Assembly (NCBI GenBank): GCA_035507035.1
Contig: DATJOJ010000011.1
Coordinates: 1-64,000, forward strand
Origin: DATJOJ01 sp035507035
GTDB taxonomy: Bacteria; Acidobacteriota; Terriglobia; Terriglobales; Acidobacteriaceae
DNA: 64,000 nt
Direction: 5' to 3'
Positions 1-9,259 of the stretch are shown here, one piece after another. A program made the translations under genes and the position numbers. Below the pieces are notes generated by a model. It ran no database searches. It was not told where the DNA came from and saw nothing but the letters and a program-made list of their open reading frames with translations. How positions within the stretch are numbered: the stretch's first letter is position 1; the number at the start of each line of letters is the position of its first letter.

Positions 1-10
1 GCTCAGACGT

Positions 11-90
11 GCCGAGCCTAAAATCCATCCTCCATGTAACTCTAGCCCCTCAACTCTGGTTGCCATTTCAGATTGGCGGGCTCGGTTTTT
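11..90 (+). terminator. possible long-loop terminator of an upstream transcript
   Basis: A GCCGAGCC arm at 11-18 can pair with GGCTCGG at 79-85, and a run of five T follows directly. The loop is about 60 bases, longer than in a normal intrinsic terminator, so this may instead be the closing stem of a structured RNA 3' end. The sequence upstream lies outside the window. Confidence 0.25.
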
Positions 91-161
91 GCGTAAGTGG
101 AGGTCTTTTGGGCGCAATACTTACCTGGCCTGGAAAGGGAAAGTGACGGGTGTCGCCGTGC

Positions 162-167
162 TATAAT
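162..167 (+). promoter_or_regulatory. candidate -10 box upstream of yebC
   Basis: A perfect TATAAT lies 115 bases before the yebC start codon. No good -35 hexamer is visible at 16-18 bp spacing (GAAAGT is the best), so the assignment rests mainly on the -10 match and on its position in a gene-free stretch. Confidence 0.35.
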
Positions 168-281
168 TTACATTCGCCTGAACTTGTTTCGAGGCATCTG
201 GTGAATTCTACGATCTCCTCTACTGGCGAATCCTGCATTATTACGAACGCAATGAAAGTTTACTGAATACGAGGTATATCC

Positions 282-1031
282 ATGTCCGGCCACTCAAAAT
301 GGGCCACAATTAAGCACAAAAAGGGCGCGCTCGACGCGAAGCGCGGCAAGATTTTTACCCGTCTGATCAAGGAAATCAGCATTGCCGCGAAGGCTGGCGG
401 CGACCCCGACACTAACCCCCGGCTGCGCACCGCAATCGCCGCGGCTAAGGCTGAGAACATGCCGGCCGACAATATCAAGCGGGCCATCCAGCGCGGCACC
501 GGCGAACTGCCCGGTGCAACCTACGAAGAATTCTCGCTTGAAGGTTACGGGCCGGGCGGGGTGGCAATCCTGGTTGACATCAACACGGACAACCGCAACC
601 GGACCGTCAGCGAAATTCGCCATGTTTTCGGCAAAAACGGCGGCAACATGGCATCAGCGGGCGCGGTTGCGTATATGTTCCATAAGAAGGGTGACATCGT
701 CATCTCGAAATCAGCGGCAACGGGGGATGATCTGATGAACATTGTCATCGAAGCGGGTGGCGAGGAAGAACCGATTGACGATGGCGAGAATTGGGAAATT
801 TTGACCCCGCCTTCTTCTTACGAAAGCATGCTAGAGGCCTTAAAGAAGGCTAACATCACGCCCCTTTCTTCCAGCGTGACCATGATTCCCGATACCTACG
901 TTAAGCTCGAAGGCCAGGCCGCCAATACCATGATCCGGTTGATGGAGGCGCTGGAGGAGCACGACGACGTGCAGAACGTGCACTCGAACTTCGACATCGA
1001 TCAGAAGCTGCTGGAGGAAGTGGCCGGATAA
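282..1031 (+). CDS. yebC: YebC/PmpR family transcriptional regulator
   Basis: This is a 249-residue protein, full length for the TACO1/YebC family. The N-terminus MSGHSKWATIKHKK is the family hallmark, followed by KRGKIFTRLIKEI and the conserved NIKRAI and YEGYGPGG-type segments (here EGYGPGGVAILV). Family members act as cytoplasmic DNA-binding regulators, and recent work also implicates them in translation of polyproline stretches. The ATG has a GAGGT ribosome site seven bases upstream. The gene is followed by a strong intrinsic terminator at 1051-1077, so it is probably monocistronic. In many bacteria yebC lies beside ruvC; that neighbour is not visible here. Confidence 0.96.
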   Translation: MSGHSKWATIKHKKGALDAKRGKIFTRLIKEISIAAKAGGDPDTNPRLRTAIAAAKAENMPADNIKRAIQRGTGELPGATYEEFSLEGYGPGGVAILVDINTDNRNRTVSEIRHVFGKNGGNMASAGAVAYMFHKKGDIVISKSAATGDDLMNIVIEAGGEEEPIDDGENWEILTPPSSYESMLEALKKANITPLSSSVTMIPDTYVKLEGQAANTMIRLMEALEEHDDVQNVHSNFDIDQKLLEEVAG

Positions 1032-1050
1032 TAGTTCGCGTTCGGACTGA

Positions 1051-1077
1051 GGCCGCTCTCCGGAGCGGCCTTTCTTG
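1051..1077 (+). terminator. Rho-independent terminator after yebC
   Basis: A perfect 8-bp stem, GGCCGCTC/GAGCGGCC, with a TCCG loop is followed by TTTCTTGTT. It sits 20 bases after the yebC stop and runs into the putative tlyA start, so tlyA must either read through or have a promoter inside the hairpin region. Confidence 0.85.
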
Positions 1078-1845
1078 TTAGCAGGGCACTGGGAGGGAAT
1101 CCTGAAACAACGGCTCGACAAATTGCTTTTTGAGCGGGGCCTGGCTGCTTCGCGCGAGCGTGCCCAGGCACTGATTCTCGCGGGAAAAGTGCTGGTGGAC
1201 GGGCAAAAGATATCCAAGGCAGGTACTGGGATCGAACCTGAGGCAGAGATTCGGCTTCTGGGCGAGGATCTGAAATACGTAAGCCGTGGCGGACTCAAGC
1301 TGGAAAAGGCGCTGGAACATTGGCAGATTGATGTGTCGGGAAAAGTTTGCCTGGACGTCGGAACATCCACTGGTGGATTTACTGATTGTCTGTTGCAGCA
1401 TGGCGCAGCCAAAGTAATCGCTGTCGACACGGGCCAGGGACAAATTGACTATCGCCTCCGCCAGGATCTGCGGGTGCGGTTGCTCGAAAAAACCAATGCG
1501 CGTTATCTGACGCGAGAACAAGTTGGCGAGATCATCGACCTCATCGCCATGGATGTTTCGTTCATCTCGGCGACACTGGTTTTACCGGCCGTGGTTGCTG
1601 CGGCTTTGCCCCTTGCCGATCGACAGGGACGTCAGATCGTGGTTCTGGTGAAGCCGCAATTCGAGGCAGGCCGAGAGTTCGTCGGCAAAGGCGGCATCGT
1701 GCGCGACGAAGCTGCGCAACGAGCCGCAGTGAAAAAAGTTCGGACTGCGCTGATGGAGGAACGATGCGCGCAAACTGATGTCATCGAATCGCCAATCTTG
1801 GGAGCAGAAGGGAATCGCGAATTCCTGCTGTACGGCCAGTTCTGA
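1075..1845 (+). CDS. tlyA: TlyA family RNA methyltransferase (S4 + FtsJ-like domains)
   Basis: This protein of about 256 residues has an N-terminal S4 RNA-binding domain (KQRLDKLLFERGLAASRERA, residues 11-70). An FtsJ/RrmJ-like Rossmann methyltransferase follows, with SAM motif CLDVGTSTGGFTDCLL and then AVDTGQGQID. TlyA proteins are 2'-O-methyltransferases for rRNA cytidines and are often mislabelled hemolysins. The open frame allows a TTG start at 1075, but that codon lies in the U-tract of the yebC terminator. A GGGAGG at 1091-1096 instead points to a CTG start at 1102, which would begin LKQRLDKLL as in the family. I keep the TTG coordinate and regard the start as undecided. Confidence 0.93.
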   Translation: MLAGHWEGILKQRLDKLLFERGLAASRERAQALILAGKVLVDGQKISKAGTGIEPEAEIRLLGEDLKYVSRGGLKLEKALEHWQIDVSGKVCLDVGTSTGGFTDCLLQHGAAKVIAVDTGQGQIDYRLRQDLRVRLLEKTNARYLTREQVGEIIDLIAMDVSFISATLVLPAVVAAALPLADRQGRQIVVLVKPQFEAGREFVGKGGIVRDEAAQRAAVKKVRTALMEERCAQTDVIESPILGAEGNREFLLYGQF

Positions 1846-1951
1846 TTTCATGCCAACCACATTTACCGCTAGCCTTCGGTTCTCTGCGTCCTCCGTGCTG
1901 CCCTCTCTGTTTTAGTCTTTCCTTTTTAGATTTCGGTACAATTCAAATTTC

Positions 1952-2836
1952 ATGGCCAGCACCAGATTTTCCGTGTCCGAACCCAAATCCGCCGGAATTG
2001 TTTCCAAGCCCGATAAGCCCGAACTTGCCGCCGTCGTACCTGAGCTCCTCAGCTGGCTCCGCACTCACCACTACCAGGTTGTAATCGACCGTGAAACTTC
2101 TGCATACGTGAGTGGCCTGGAGGCAATCGATCGCGAGCAATTCTCGGCAAGAGAACTTGGTTTCGTAATCGTCCTGGGTGGCGATGGCACTTTGCTCTCC
2201 GCTTCGCGAGCGGTTGCCAAGGCCGGTGTTCCAGTGCTCGGAGTAAATCTCGGCTCGCTTGGTTTTCTGACGGATGTGCGGCTAGAAGACCTCTATCCGA
2301 CCCTCGAGGAGATTGACGCCGGTAAGTGCTATTGGGAATCGCGGTCCATGGTGCATTGCGAGGTGCTCCGCAAAGGATCGCTGGTCGCGCGCTATGAAGC
2401 CCTCAATGACATTGTCGTGGGAAAAGGCACGATCTCCCGCCTGAATCATTGCGATGTCTTCATCGATGGCGCTTTTGTTTCCAGCTATCAGGCCGACAGT
2501 TTGATCGTTTCCACGCCCACCGGATCGACAGCATACTCACTTGCCGCCGGCGGACCGATTCTTATGCCGAGCGTTGACGCTCTGATCGTCAACCCGGTTT
2601 CACCGCACTCCTTTACCCATCGCTCGCTGGTCGTGCCCGATACATCGAAGGTTGACCTTGTGGTCAGAACCGGGCAGGAAGAAGCTTATCTCAGCATCGA
2701 TGGCCAAGTGGGTATGCCGATGTATGACGGCGACCGAGTGCAATGTTGTAAGTCTGGACATCAAGTCAAGCTGCTGCGCACCCACGGAACCTTCTTCGAT
2801 GTGTTGCGCGCGAAACTGAAATGGGGACAAAGATAG
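1952..2836 (+). CDS. nadK: NAD(+) kinase
   Basis: This 294-residue cytoplasmic enzyme phosphorylates NAD to NADP using ATP or polyphosphate. The diagnostic GGDGTLL motif (with V-I-V-L before it), NLGSLGFLTDV, and the NAD-binding TPTGSTAYSLAAGGP segment are all present, and the length is typical. The ATG has no clear Shine-Dalgarno. A TACAAT hexamer at 1937-1942 lies only nine bases before it, which would fit a leaderless or near-leaderless transcript. The 3' end precedes the next gene by about 12 bases, so the two are probably cotranscribed. Confidence 0.95.
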   Translation: MASTRFSVSEPKSAGIVSKPDKPELAAVVPELLSWLRTHHYQVVIDRETSAYVSGLEAIDREQFSARELGFVIVLGGDGTLLSASRAVAKAGVPVLGVNLGSLGFLTDVRLEDLYPTLEEIDAGKCYWESRSMVHCEVLRKGSLVARYEALNDIVVGKGTISRLNHCDVFIDGAFVSSYQADSLIVSTPTGSTAYSLAAGGPILMPSVDALIVNPVSPHSFTHRSLVVPDTSKVDLVVRTGQEEAYLSIDGQVGMPMYDGDRVQCCKSGHQVKLLRTHGTFFDVLRAKLKWGQR

Positions 2837-2847
2837 TGAGAAGTCAA

Positions 2848-4572
2848 ATGTTTCGGATTTGGTTTTCCTGCATAGTTTCATTCTGCTTAGTTCTTTCGTT
2901 AAAGATGTCGGCGCAATCGAAACCGGTCGCTGATCTAATCATTACCAACGCCAAAATCTGGACGGGGGACGATGCTCATCCGCGAGCGCAAGCTATGGCC
3001 GTGAGGGGAGACCGTATTTTGGCGGTCGGCTCTGACCATGACATGGAGGACCTGAGGGGCGCGGAGACCAAGGTCATGGACGCCGGCGGCAAATTGCTGG
3101 TACCGGGATTCAACGATGCACATGTGCACTTCGTGGGCGGCGGCATGGACTTGGACAATGTTCATCTCAAAGATGCAGCCAGCGTGGAGGAATTCGTTTC
3201 CCGGATCCGTGAACAAGTGAAAAAGACGCCCAAAGGGCAGTGGGTGCTTGGCGGGGGCTGGGACGAAACTAACTGGAGGCCGCCGCAGCTTCCAACCAAA
3301 GAACTAATCGATTCATTCACCCCGGATACGCCGGTCTTTCTTGATCGTTATGACGGCCACATGGCGCTAGCGAACTCGGTAGCTTTGCGGCTGGCGGGGA
3401 TCACTGCACAAACTCCCAATCCTCCCGGTGGCGTAATCGTTCGTGACGCACAAGGCAACCCGACCGGAGCGTTGAAAGATGCCGCGGCGGAACTCGTCAT
3501 CAAGATTATTCCACCGATTACGCACGATCAAAGAATTGCTGCCATCAAACGTGGCCTGGAATACGCCGCCTCCGTGGGAGTGACCAGCTTTCAGGAGATG
3601 AACGACGAGTACACGGATAGTTTCGCTGACATTGGCGCTTATGACGAGCTATTGCAGAGCGGAGATCTCACAGCACGGGTCTATGTCGCAGCTTCCATTG
3701 TGGATTGGAAAAAAGAAGCCGATATGGGCATTCGTCACGCCTTCGGATCATCGTTCCTTCGCATCGGCGCCCTGAAGGGATTCGCCGATGGCGATCTGGG
3801 ATCGCGCACCGCGTATTTCTTTGCGCCGTACAGCGACGAGCCTAATAATTCTGGCTTGCTGAATAAGCAAATGCAGCCGCTCTCGCAGATGCAGGATTGG
3901 ATCACCGATGCAGACGCGGATCGCTTGCAAATTTGCATTCATGCCATCGGAGACAAGGCGATCTCGACCGTGCTGGACATGTACACCGAAGCGGTGAAAG
4001 CCAATCGCGGCTCCGAGCGGCGCTTCCGCATCGAACATGCGCAGCACATAGCTCAGAAAGATTTCGCCCGCTTCGCGCAGTTAGATGTGATTGCGTCGGT
4101 TCAGCCGTATCAGGCAATCGATGACGGACGCTGGGCTGAAGCGCGCATCGGGCACGACCGCGCCAGCCGAACCTTTGCCTTTCGAACCTTCCTGAATTAT
4201 GGTGTGCACCTGGCTTTCGGAACGGATTGGGATGTGGCGCCACTCGATCCGCTGCTCGGCGTCTATGCGGCGGTTACTCGGGCCACGCTCGACGGCAAGA
4301 ATCCGAACGGCTGGTTTCCGGAGCAGAAGTTAACCGTGGAAGAAGCAATGAAAGCGTACACCGTGGGCTCGGCTTACGCGGAATTTCAGGAACAGGAAAA
4401 GGGATCGATCACGCCGGGGAAACTCGCCGACATGGTTCTTTTGAGCGACGACATCTTCACCATCGATCCTGTCAAGATTCGTGACGCAAAAGCGCTGAAG
4501 ACGATTGTCGGCGGGAAAGTCGTGTGGGATTCTTCGCGCAAGCAGCCCTATGCGACGTTTGGGGTGATGTAG
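2848..4572 (+). CDS. secreted amidohydrolase (YtcJ-like)
   Basis: This is a metal-dependent amidohydrolase of the YtcJ/NfdA-like group, which hydrolyses amide-type bonds; the substrate cannot be predicted. The start at 2848 gives a hydrophobic signal sequence (FRIWFSCIVSFCLVLSL) ending near SAQS. An in-frame ATG at 2821 would add nine residues and overlap nadK. The family features follow: DLIITNAKIWTGD, the metal-binding HVHFVGGG, IHAIGDKA, EHAQHI, and the C-terminal GSITPGKLADMVLL. The length of 574 residues is normal. It lies immediately downstream of nadK on the same strand. Confidence 0.9.
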   Translation: MFRIWFSCIVSFCLVLSLKMSAQSKPVADLIITNAKIWTGDDAHPRAQAMAVRGDRILAVGSDHDMEDLRGAETKVMDAGGKLLVPGFNDAHVHFVGGGMDLDNVHLKDAASVEEFVSRIREQVKKTPKGQWVLGGGWDETNWRPPQLPTKELIDSFTPDTPVFLDRYDGHMALANSVALRLAGITAQTPNPPGGVIVRDAQGNPTGALKDAAAELVIKIIPPITHDQRIAAIKRGLEYAASVGVTSFQEMNDEYTDSFADIGAYDELLQSGDLTARVYVAASIVDWKKEADMGIRHAFGSSFLRIGALKGFADGDLGSRTAYFFAPYSDEPNNSGLLNKQMQPLSQMQDWITDADADRLQICIHAIGDKAISTVLDMYTEAVKANRGSERRFRIEHAQHIAQKDFARFAQLDVIASVQPYQAIDDGRWAEARIGHDRASRTFAFRTFLNYGVHLAFGTDWDVAPLDPLLGVYAAVTRATLDGKNPNGWFPEQKLTVEEAMKAYTVGSAYAEFQEQEKGSITPGKLADMVLLSDDIFTIDPVKIRDAKALKTIVGGKVVWDSSRKQPYATFGVM

Positions 4573-4763
4573 CGGCGGGTGTTCCTGCGATTGGTGTGGG
4601 CGCGCGTCCCGCGCGTGCCCGAACGCATGGGCCGTTCGGCTCTATGTATCCCGTCTCTGATTGTTGTATGCTTTTGCCGCTTTCGGCGACCCGAGCGTAA
4701 GTGCTTTGTCGTTCCGAGCAGCATAGCGACGAAAAATCCGCAGTTGAAGCAGGAAGAGCAATT

Positions 4764-6050
4764 ATGAAAGCGATTCTCTGTGTGGTGATGATCGGCCTGT
4801 GTTGCACGCTCGCCTTAGGGCAAGCGCAATATAAGGTGCTGTGGAGCTTTCTTGGGACACCTAACGACGGTTTTGAGCCCGTAAGCGGATTGGTTTTTGA
4901 TGGTAGTGGCAACCTATACGGTACGGCATCGCGCGGCGGCAGCGGTATCCTTCCATATGGGATAGTGTTCGAACTATCTCCAAAGGCTGATAGCACCTGG
5001 ACGGAAACTGTTCTGTACAACTTCTGCTCGGTTACCGCGTGCTTGGACGGAGCCGTGCCGATGGCCGGTTTGGTCTTTGACTCTAAAGGCAATCTGTATG
5101 GCACAACCTATGCGGGCGGAGCAAACGACTGTGAAAACGGATTCTTTGGATGCGGCACAGTCTTCGAGTTGTCGCCACCCTCGCTTCCGGGCGGTAATTG
5201 GACTGAAGCCGTACTCTATGATTTTTGTTCCGATGGGATCGAAGGAGGATGCAAGGACGGAGCGGAGCCAACCAGCCAGCTGACGGTTCGAGACGGGAAG
5301 CTGTATGGGACGACAACTACAGGCGGAGCCGGTGGGTTCGTCAATGGTTGCTGTCTTGGTGGTACGGTTTTCGAGTTGTCGCCGGGAAACAATGCCTGGA
5401 TATATGCGCTTCTATACAATTTTTGCGCTGATGGCCACGATTACGTTTGCCCGGATGGTTCCGCACCTCAAGCAGGAGTGACCTTCGATGACATCGGAAA
5501 TCTTTACGGAACAACGAAGGCCGGTGGATCTCTTCACGGTTTGGGAAATGGGACGGTATACAAACTCTCTCCAGGTGCTGACGGATGGACAGAAACATTA
5601 CTTTCCAGCCACATGCTTGACCAAGATGGCGGCCCGCTAGGCGAAGTTGCGGTTGACAAGCTGGACAATATCTACGGCACGTTCTCGTCAGGCGGAGCGA
5701 CCTTTTGCGGAGGAGTTTTTAGGTTGTCCCAGAAAGGAAACCCGCCAAAAACGTTTTCATTCGACGGAAATGACGGGCAGGGCCCCAGTGCTGGCGTACT
5801 TCTGGAATCGAAGACAGCAAAGATCTATGGAACGACCTCGGCAGGAGGTACTGCCCAAGAGGGTACGGTTTTCGGGATTATGGCATCAGGCACCGAAAGT
5901 GTTCTCTACAACTTTTGTTCTCAACCTGGTTGTGTGGACGGCGAAGCACCCATGGGCGACCTGATTACAGACGCCAATGGGAATCTGTATGGAACAGCAA
6001 GCTTCGGAGGGTCGAGCGGCAACGGTGTGGTGTTCGAGATTACTCCCTGA
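4764..6050 (+). CDS. secreted GloVer-repeat protein (copy 1)
   Basis: A secreted protein of about 428 residues with a signal peptide (MKAILCVVMIGLCCTLALGQA). It is built from six or more tandem repeats of roughly 55 residues with the core G(N)LYGT(T/A)xxGGxxxxGTVFELSP, the TIGR03803 (Gloeobacter/Verrucomicrobia, GloVer) repeat, a beta-propeller-like unit of unknown function. The ATG at 4764 is chosen because AGGAAG lies just upstream and it opens directly on the signal peptide; the frame extends back to 4701. The repeats here carry extra paired cysteines (NFCSVTACLDG, DFCSDGIEGGCKDG) that the two copies near 40-42 kb lack in their repeats. Confidence 0.88.
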   Translation: MKAILCVVMIGLCCTLALGQAQYKVLWSFLGTPNDGFEPVSGLVFDGSGNLYGTASRGGSGILPYGIVFELSPKADSTWTETVLYNFCSVTACLDGAVPMAGLVFDSKGNLYGTTYAGGANDCENGFFGCGTVFELSPPSLPGGNWTEAVLYDFCSDGIEGGCKDGAEPTSQLTVRDGKLYGTTTTGGAGGFVNGCCLGGTVFELSPGNNAWIYALLYNFCADGHDYVCPDGSAPQAGVTFDDIGNLYGTTKAGGSLHGLGNGTVYKLSPGADGWTETLLSSHMLDQDGGPLGEVAVDKLDNIYGTFSSGGATFCGGVFRLSQKGNPPKTFSFDGNDGQGPSAGVLLESKTAKIYGTTSAGGTAQEGTVFGIMASGTESVLYNFCSQPGCVDGEAPMGDLITDANGNLYGTASFGGSSGNGVVFEITP

Positions 6051-6132
6051 TGCTGCGCCGAGGTTCCCGATCTGCAGATTCATCCTTCCGCTTCGCTCCG
6101 GTCGGAATTACAAGTTGGTCAAATGGCGGGCG

Positions 6133-7428
6133 CTAGCCTTCATCCCTTAGCAAGTCCCTCATCGTCTCCCGCCTGCGAATCAGCTTTACCGATTTTCCAT
6201 CCACCAACACCTCCGGCGCACGAGGCCGGCTGTTGTAATTCGACGACAATACCATTCCATAGGCACCCGTATCGAGCACCGCAAGCAGATCGCCTTCGTG
6301 CACAATCGGCAATTCGCGGTCGCGAGCAAGAAAATCTCCACTCTCGCAAATTGGGCCCACAACATCCGTGATTTCCGATTCCGAATTCCGTGAGCAGACA
6401 ACCGGAACGATGCGATGTTGCGCGTTGTAGAGCAACGGTCGCAGCAGATCATTCATGGCTGCATCCACGACCAGGAATCTCTTACCGTCGTTGGTCTTCC
6501 GGTACAGAACGCGCGTGACCAACGCGCCTGCCGGGGCAACGATGCAACGGCCGGGTTCCAGCAAAAGATGAAGTTTCAATCCGCGCAGCGGTTTGGAAAT
6601 TGCAGCAGCATATTCGCTGAACTCTGGCGCAGCCGCCTGGTCGTACCCAATTCCCAACCCGCCGCCTGCATCAACGTATGAGATCGTGTGACCTTTTGCA
6701 CGCAACGTGCGCACAAGGTCAGCCACTCGCTGCATGGTTTCGGTGAACGGCTGAACGTCGGTGATTTGCGAGCCGATGTGCACGCTCACGCCCGCAACTT
6801 TCAAATGCTTGCTCTGGGACGCTTCGTCGTAGAGCCGAATCGCCGCAGGGATTGGGACACCGAATTTGTGCTTGTGTAGGCCGGTAGAAATATGCGGATG
6901 CGTCTCGGCCGGCACGTCAGGGTTCACGCGCAGTGCGATCGGCGCTACTTTCCGAGCGCGTGCGGCGCATTCGGCCAGCGCGTTCAATTCCGATTCGCTT
7001 TCCACGTTGAAGAGCAGAATGCCTGACTTTAAAGCAGCGAGCATTTCGTCCTTCGTCTTACCAACGCCGGAAAACACTACTTTCTTCGCCGCCGCACGGC
7101 TGACTCGCAGCACACGCTCGAGTTCTCCTCCTGAAACGACGTCAAACCCGCAACCGAGCTTCGCCAGCAATCGCAGAATCGAGAGATTGGAATTGGCTTT
7201 GACCGAATAACAAACCGTGTGAGCGATTCCGCGGAAGGCGCGATCGAAGGCGCGCATCCGCTCGCGAATTGTCGAGGCGGAATAGACATACAACGGCGTG
7301 CCAAAACGCTCGGCAAGACGCGTCAAAGAGATGTTGTCGCAAGAAAGAATCGATGAAGAACCGTGAACCCCGAGTCCGCTCTTGGGACGATAGGTAAATC
7401 CCTGAGATTTGCTTGCAGCCGGGATCAC
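6133..7428 (-). CDS. lysA: diaminopimelate decarboxylase
   Basis: This 431-residue PLP enzyme decarboxylates meso-diaminopimelate to L-lysine, the last step of the pathway. Visible fold-type III features are YSVKANSNLSILRLL (PLP lysine), SGGELERV, GVSVHIGSQI, GGGLGIGY, EPGRCIVAPAG, and the C-terminal half-site CESGDFLARDREL and DTGAYG. The GTG start overlaps the TGA stop of the phosphatase gene by four bases (GTGA), indicating translational coupling with a signalling protein rather than with other lysine genes. Confidence 0.95.
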   Translation of the reverse strand: MIPAASKSQGFTYRPKSGLGVHGSSSILSCDNISLTRLAERFGTPLYVYSASTIRERMRAFDRAFRGIAHTVCYSVKANSNLSILRLLAKLGCGFDVVSGGELERVLRVSRAAAKKVVFSGVGKTKDEMLAALKSGILLFNVESESELNALAECAARARKVAPIALRVNPDVPAETHPHISTGLHKHKFGVPIPAAIRLYDEASQSKHLKVAGVSVHIGSQITDVQPFTETMQRVADLVRTLRAKGHTISYVDAGGGLGIGYDQAAAPEFSEYAAAISKPLRGLKLHLLLEPGRCIVAPAGALVTRVLYRKTNDGKRFLVVDAAMNDLLRPLLYNAQHRIVPVVCSRNSESEITDVVGPICESGDFLARDRELPIVHEGDLLAVLDTGAYGMVLSSNYNSRPRAPEVLVDGKSVKLIRRRETMRDLLRDEG

Positions 7429-9191
7429 TTGCGCTTTCCGGGCGTGCCCTTCACGCGAACTACTACCACTGTCTCATCGTCAAAGGCGTCCGCACCCGCG
7501 GTGTGTTCGGTAACTGCCGTGAAGATGGCTTTGACCACGGCATCGGCAGAAGCGTTGCAATTTCTGGTGACAACTTGATCGAGACGCCGCCTTCCGAACA
7601 AATCTCCGGCTTTGTTGCTGGCATCGAGAATGCCATCGCTGAAGAAGACGAACATATCTCCCGGCTTGGCCTTGAAATTCAGTTCGTCGTATTCGGCGTC
7701 GTCGAATAAGCCGAGCGGCAGGCCGGTGGCCTCCACGACTCCAATCTTGCCATCACTGCAGTGAATCGGCCGTGGTAAACCTGAGTTCGCGACGCGTAAG
7801 GTGCGGTTCTCGTCGTCCCAGACAGCGTAAATGAGCGACACAAACTGGGCTTCGATGCGGCGCTCTCCGAGCGAGAAGTTCACCGCGGAGAGCATTTCGG
7901 CCGGCGCCGGTTCAATCGGAGCATGCGATCGGAGGATGCCGCTGACCAAGGCCGCGTAAATCGCGGCCGGTGCGCCTTTGCCGCTGACATCCCCGATCAC
8001 GATGGCGATGCGCGACAGGGAATAGCTCATGAAATCGTACAAGTCGCCGCCGATGGCGCGGGCGGGAGTGAATTTCGCGGCAATGTCAAGATTTTTGACA
8101 CTGGGCAGAGTCGGCGGCAGCAGCCTGAACTGGAGCTCGCGAGCTAACGCAAGATCGCGTTCCAGCTTTCGCTCCTGACGAGCGATCTGTTCGTAAAGTT
8201 GGGCGTTTTCGATGGCAATCGCGACCTGAGCCGCCAGCGTGGTGATGGTTCGCTTATGATCTTCGGTAAAAAAGCCGCGGCGCGTGTGCTCGAGATCGAG
8301 CACGCCGATGACTTTATCTTTGTAAATGAGAGGTACCGCCAATTCGGATTTTGTTTCCGGATTCAGCTGGATGTAGCGGGAATCCTTGCGGACATCCGGC
8401 ACGAGCACGGCTTCCTTATGCTGTACTGCATAGCCGACCACCCCGTGACCTAAGGGGATGTCGTGCTTCAGATGAATGTTTTCCTTGAACCGAAGAGAGA
8501 AGCGGTGCTGCAACTTCTCGCCGCTGGAATCGAGCAGAAGGATGCTAAACATCTGGTAATCGATCAAGCGGCTAAGCAATTCCGCAATGCGCTTCAACAA
8601 CTCGTCGAGGTTCAGAATCGATGTGAGTTCGCGCGCAATTTCGTTCAGTAAGACTAGAGTCCGCGCCTGACGGGTGGTCCGGGTATAGAGGCGGGCATTC
8701 TCAATGCCAACCGCCATGCGCGAACCGATCAGCATCAGCAACCGCTTGTTTTCCTCCGTGAAGTGATCCGCCTGTGGCGATTCCAGATTGATCACGCCGA
8801 TGACACGATTCTTGACTATCAACGGAACAGCCAGTTCAGAACGAACATTGGGAACGCCCGAAATGTAGCGTGGATCGCGGGATACATCCCCAACAAGGAC
8901 GGGCTCGCGGCGTTGCGCGGCGACTCCAGTTACACCCTCGCCGACCTTGATGCAGACGCGTTCGGCAACTTCCTTGGCGTAGCCCACCTGAAAGCGGATG
9001 CGCAGTTCCTGCGTTTTTTCATTCAAAAGAAGGATGCTGAAGATTTCGTAGTCGATGACTTTGCGCACAAGTTCCGCCACGCGGTGCAGCGTGGTATCCA
9101 GGTCCAGAGTGGTATTGACCACGTCTGCTACTTCAAGCAGTAACGGATCAATTCTGGATTGACTGTCCGATTGGGCGAGAACCGTTTCCAC
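7425..9191 (-). CDS. GAF-GAF-PP2C (SpoIIE/RsbU-type) serine phosphatase
   Basis: This is a 588-residue cytoplasmic signalling protein. Two GAF domains (about residues 20-170 and 195-345) repeat the same blocks: DYEIFSILLL and DYQMFSILLL, ELAVPLI, and VIGVINLE and VIGVLDLE. A coiled segment IARQERKLERDLALARELQ leads into a SpoIIE-type PP2C phosphatase with metal-ligand motifs GDVSGKGAPAAIYAAL and FFSDGILDA. Such proteins dephosphorylate anti-anti-sigma factors in partner-switching pathways; no anti-sigma or STAS gene is in the window. The start is GTG. hpt lies 68 bases upstream on the same strand and lysA overlaps its end. Confidence 0.93.
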   Translation of the reverse strand: METVLAQSDSQSRIDPLLLEVADVVNTTLDLDTTLHRVAELVRKVIDYEIFSILLLNEKTQELRIRFQVGYAKEVAERVCIKVGEGVTGVAAQRREPVLVGDVSRDPRYISGVPNVRSELAVPLIVKNRVIGVINLESPQADHFTEENKRLLMLIGSRMAVGIENARLYTRTTRQARTLVLLNEIARELTSILNLDELLKRIAELLSRLIDYQMFSILLLDSSGEKLQHRFSLRFKENIHLKHDIPLGHGVVGYAVQHKEAVLVPDVRKDSRYIQLNPETKSELAVPLIYKDKVIGVLDLEHTRRGFFTEDHKRTITTLAAQVAIAIENAQLYEQIARQERKLERDLALARELQFRLLPPTLPSVKNLDIAAKFTPARAIGGDLYDFMSYSLSRIAIVIGDVSGKGAPAAIYAALVSGILRSHAPIEPAPAEMLSAVNFSLGERRIEAQFVSLIYAVWDDENRTLRVANSGLPRPIHCSDGKIGVVEATGLPLGLFDDAEYDELNFKAKPGDMFVFFSDGILDASNKAGDLFGRRRLDQVVTRNCNASADAVVKAIFTAVTEHTAGADAFDDETVVVVRVKGTPGKRK

Positions 9192-9259
9192 TCTCTAATC
9201 ATATCAGCCGCTGGCGGAGGGTCGGTTTATCAGGAATGATTCGCAGGGGCACGCGAAAC

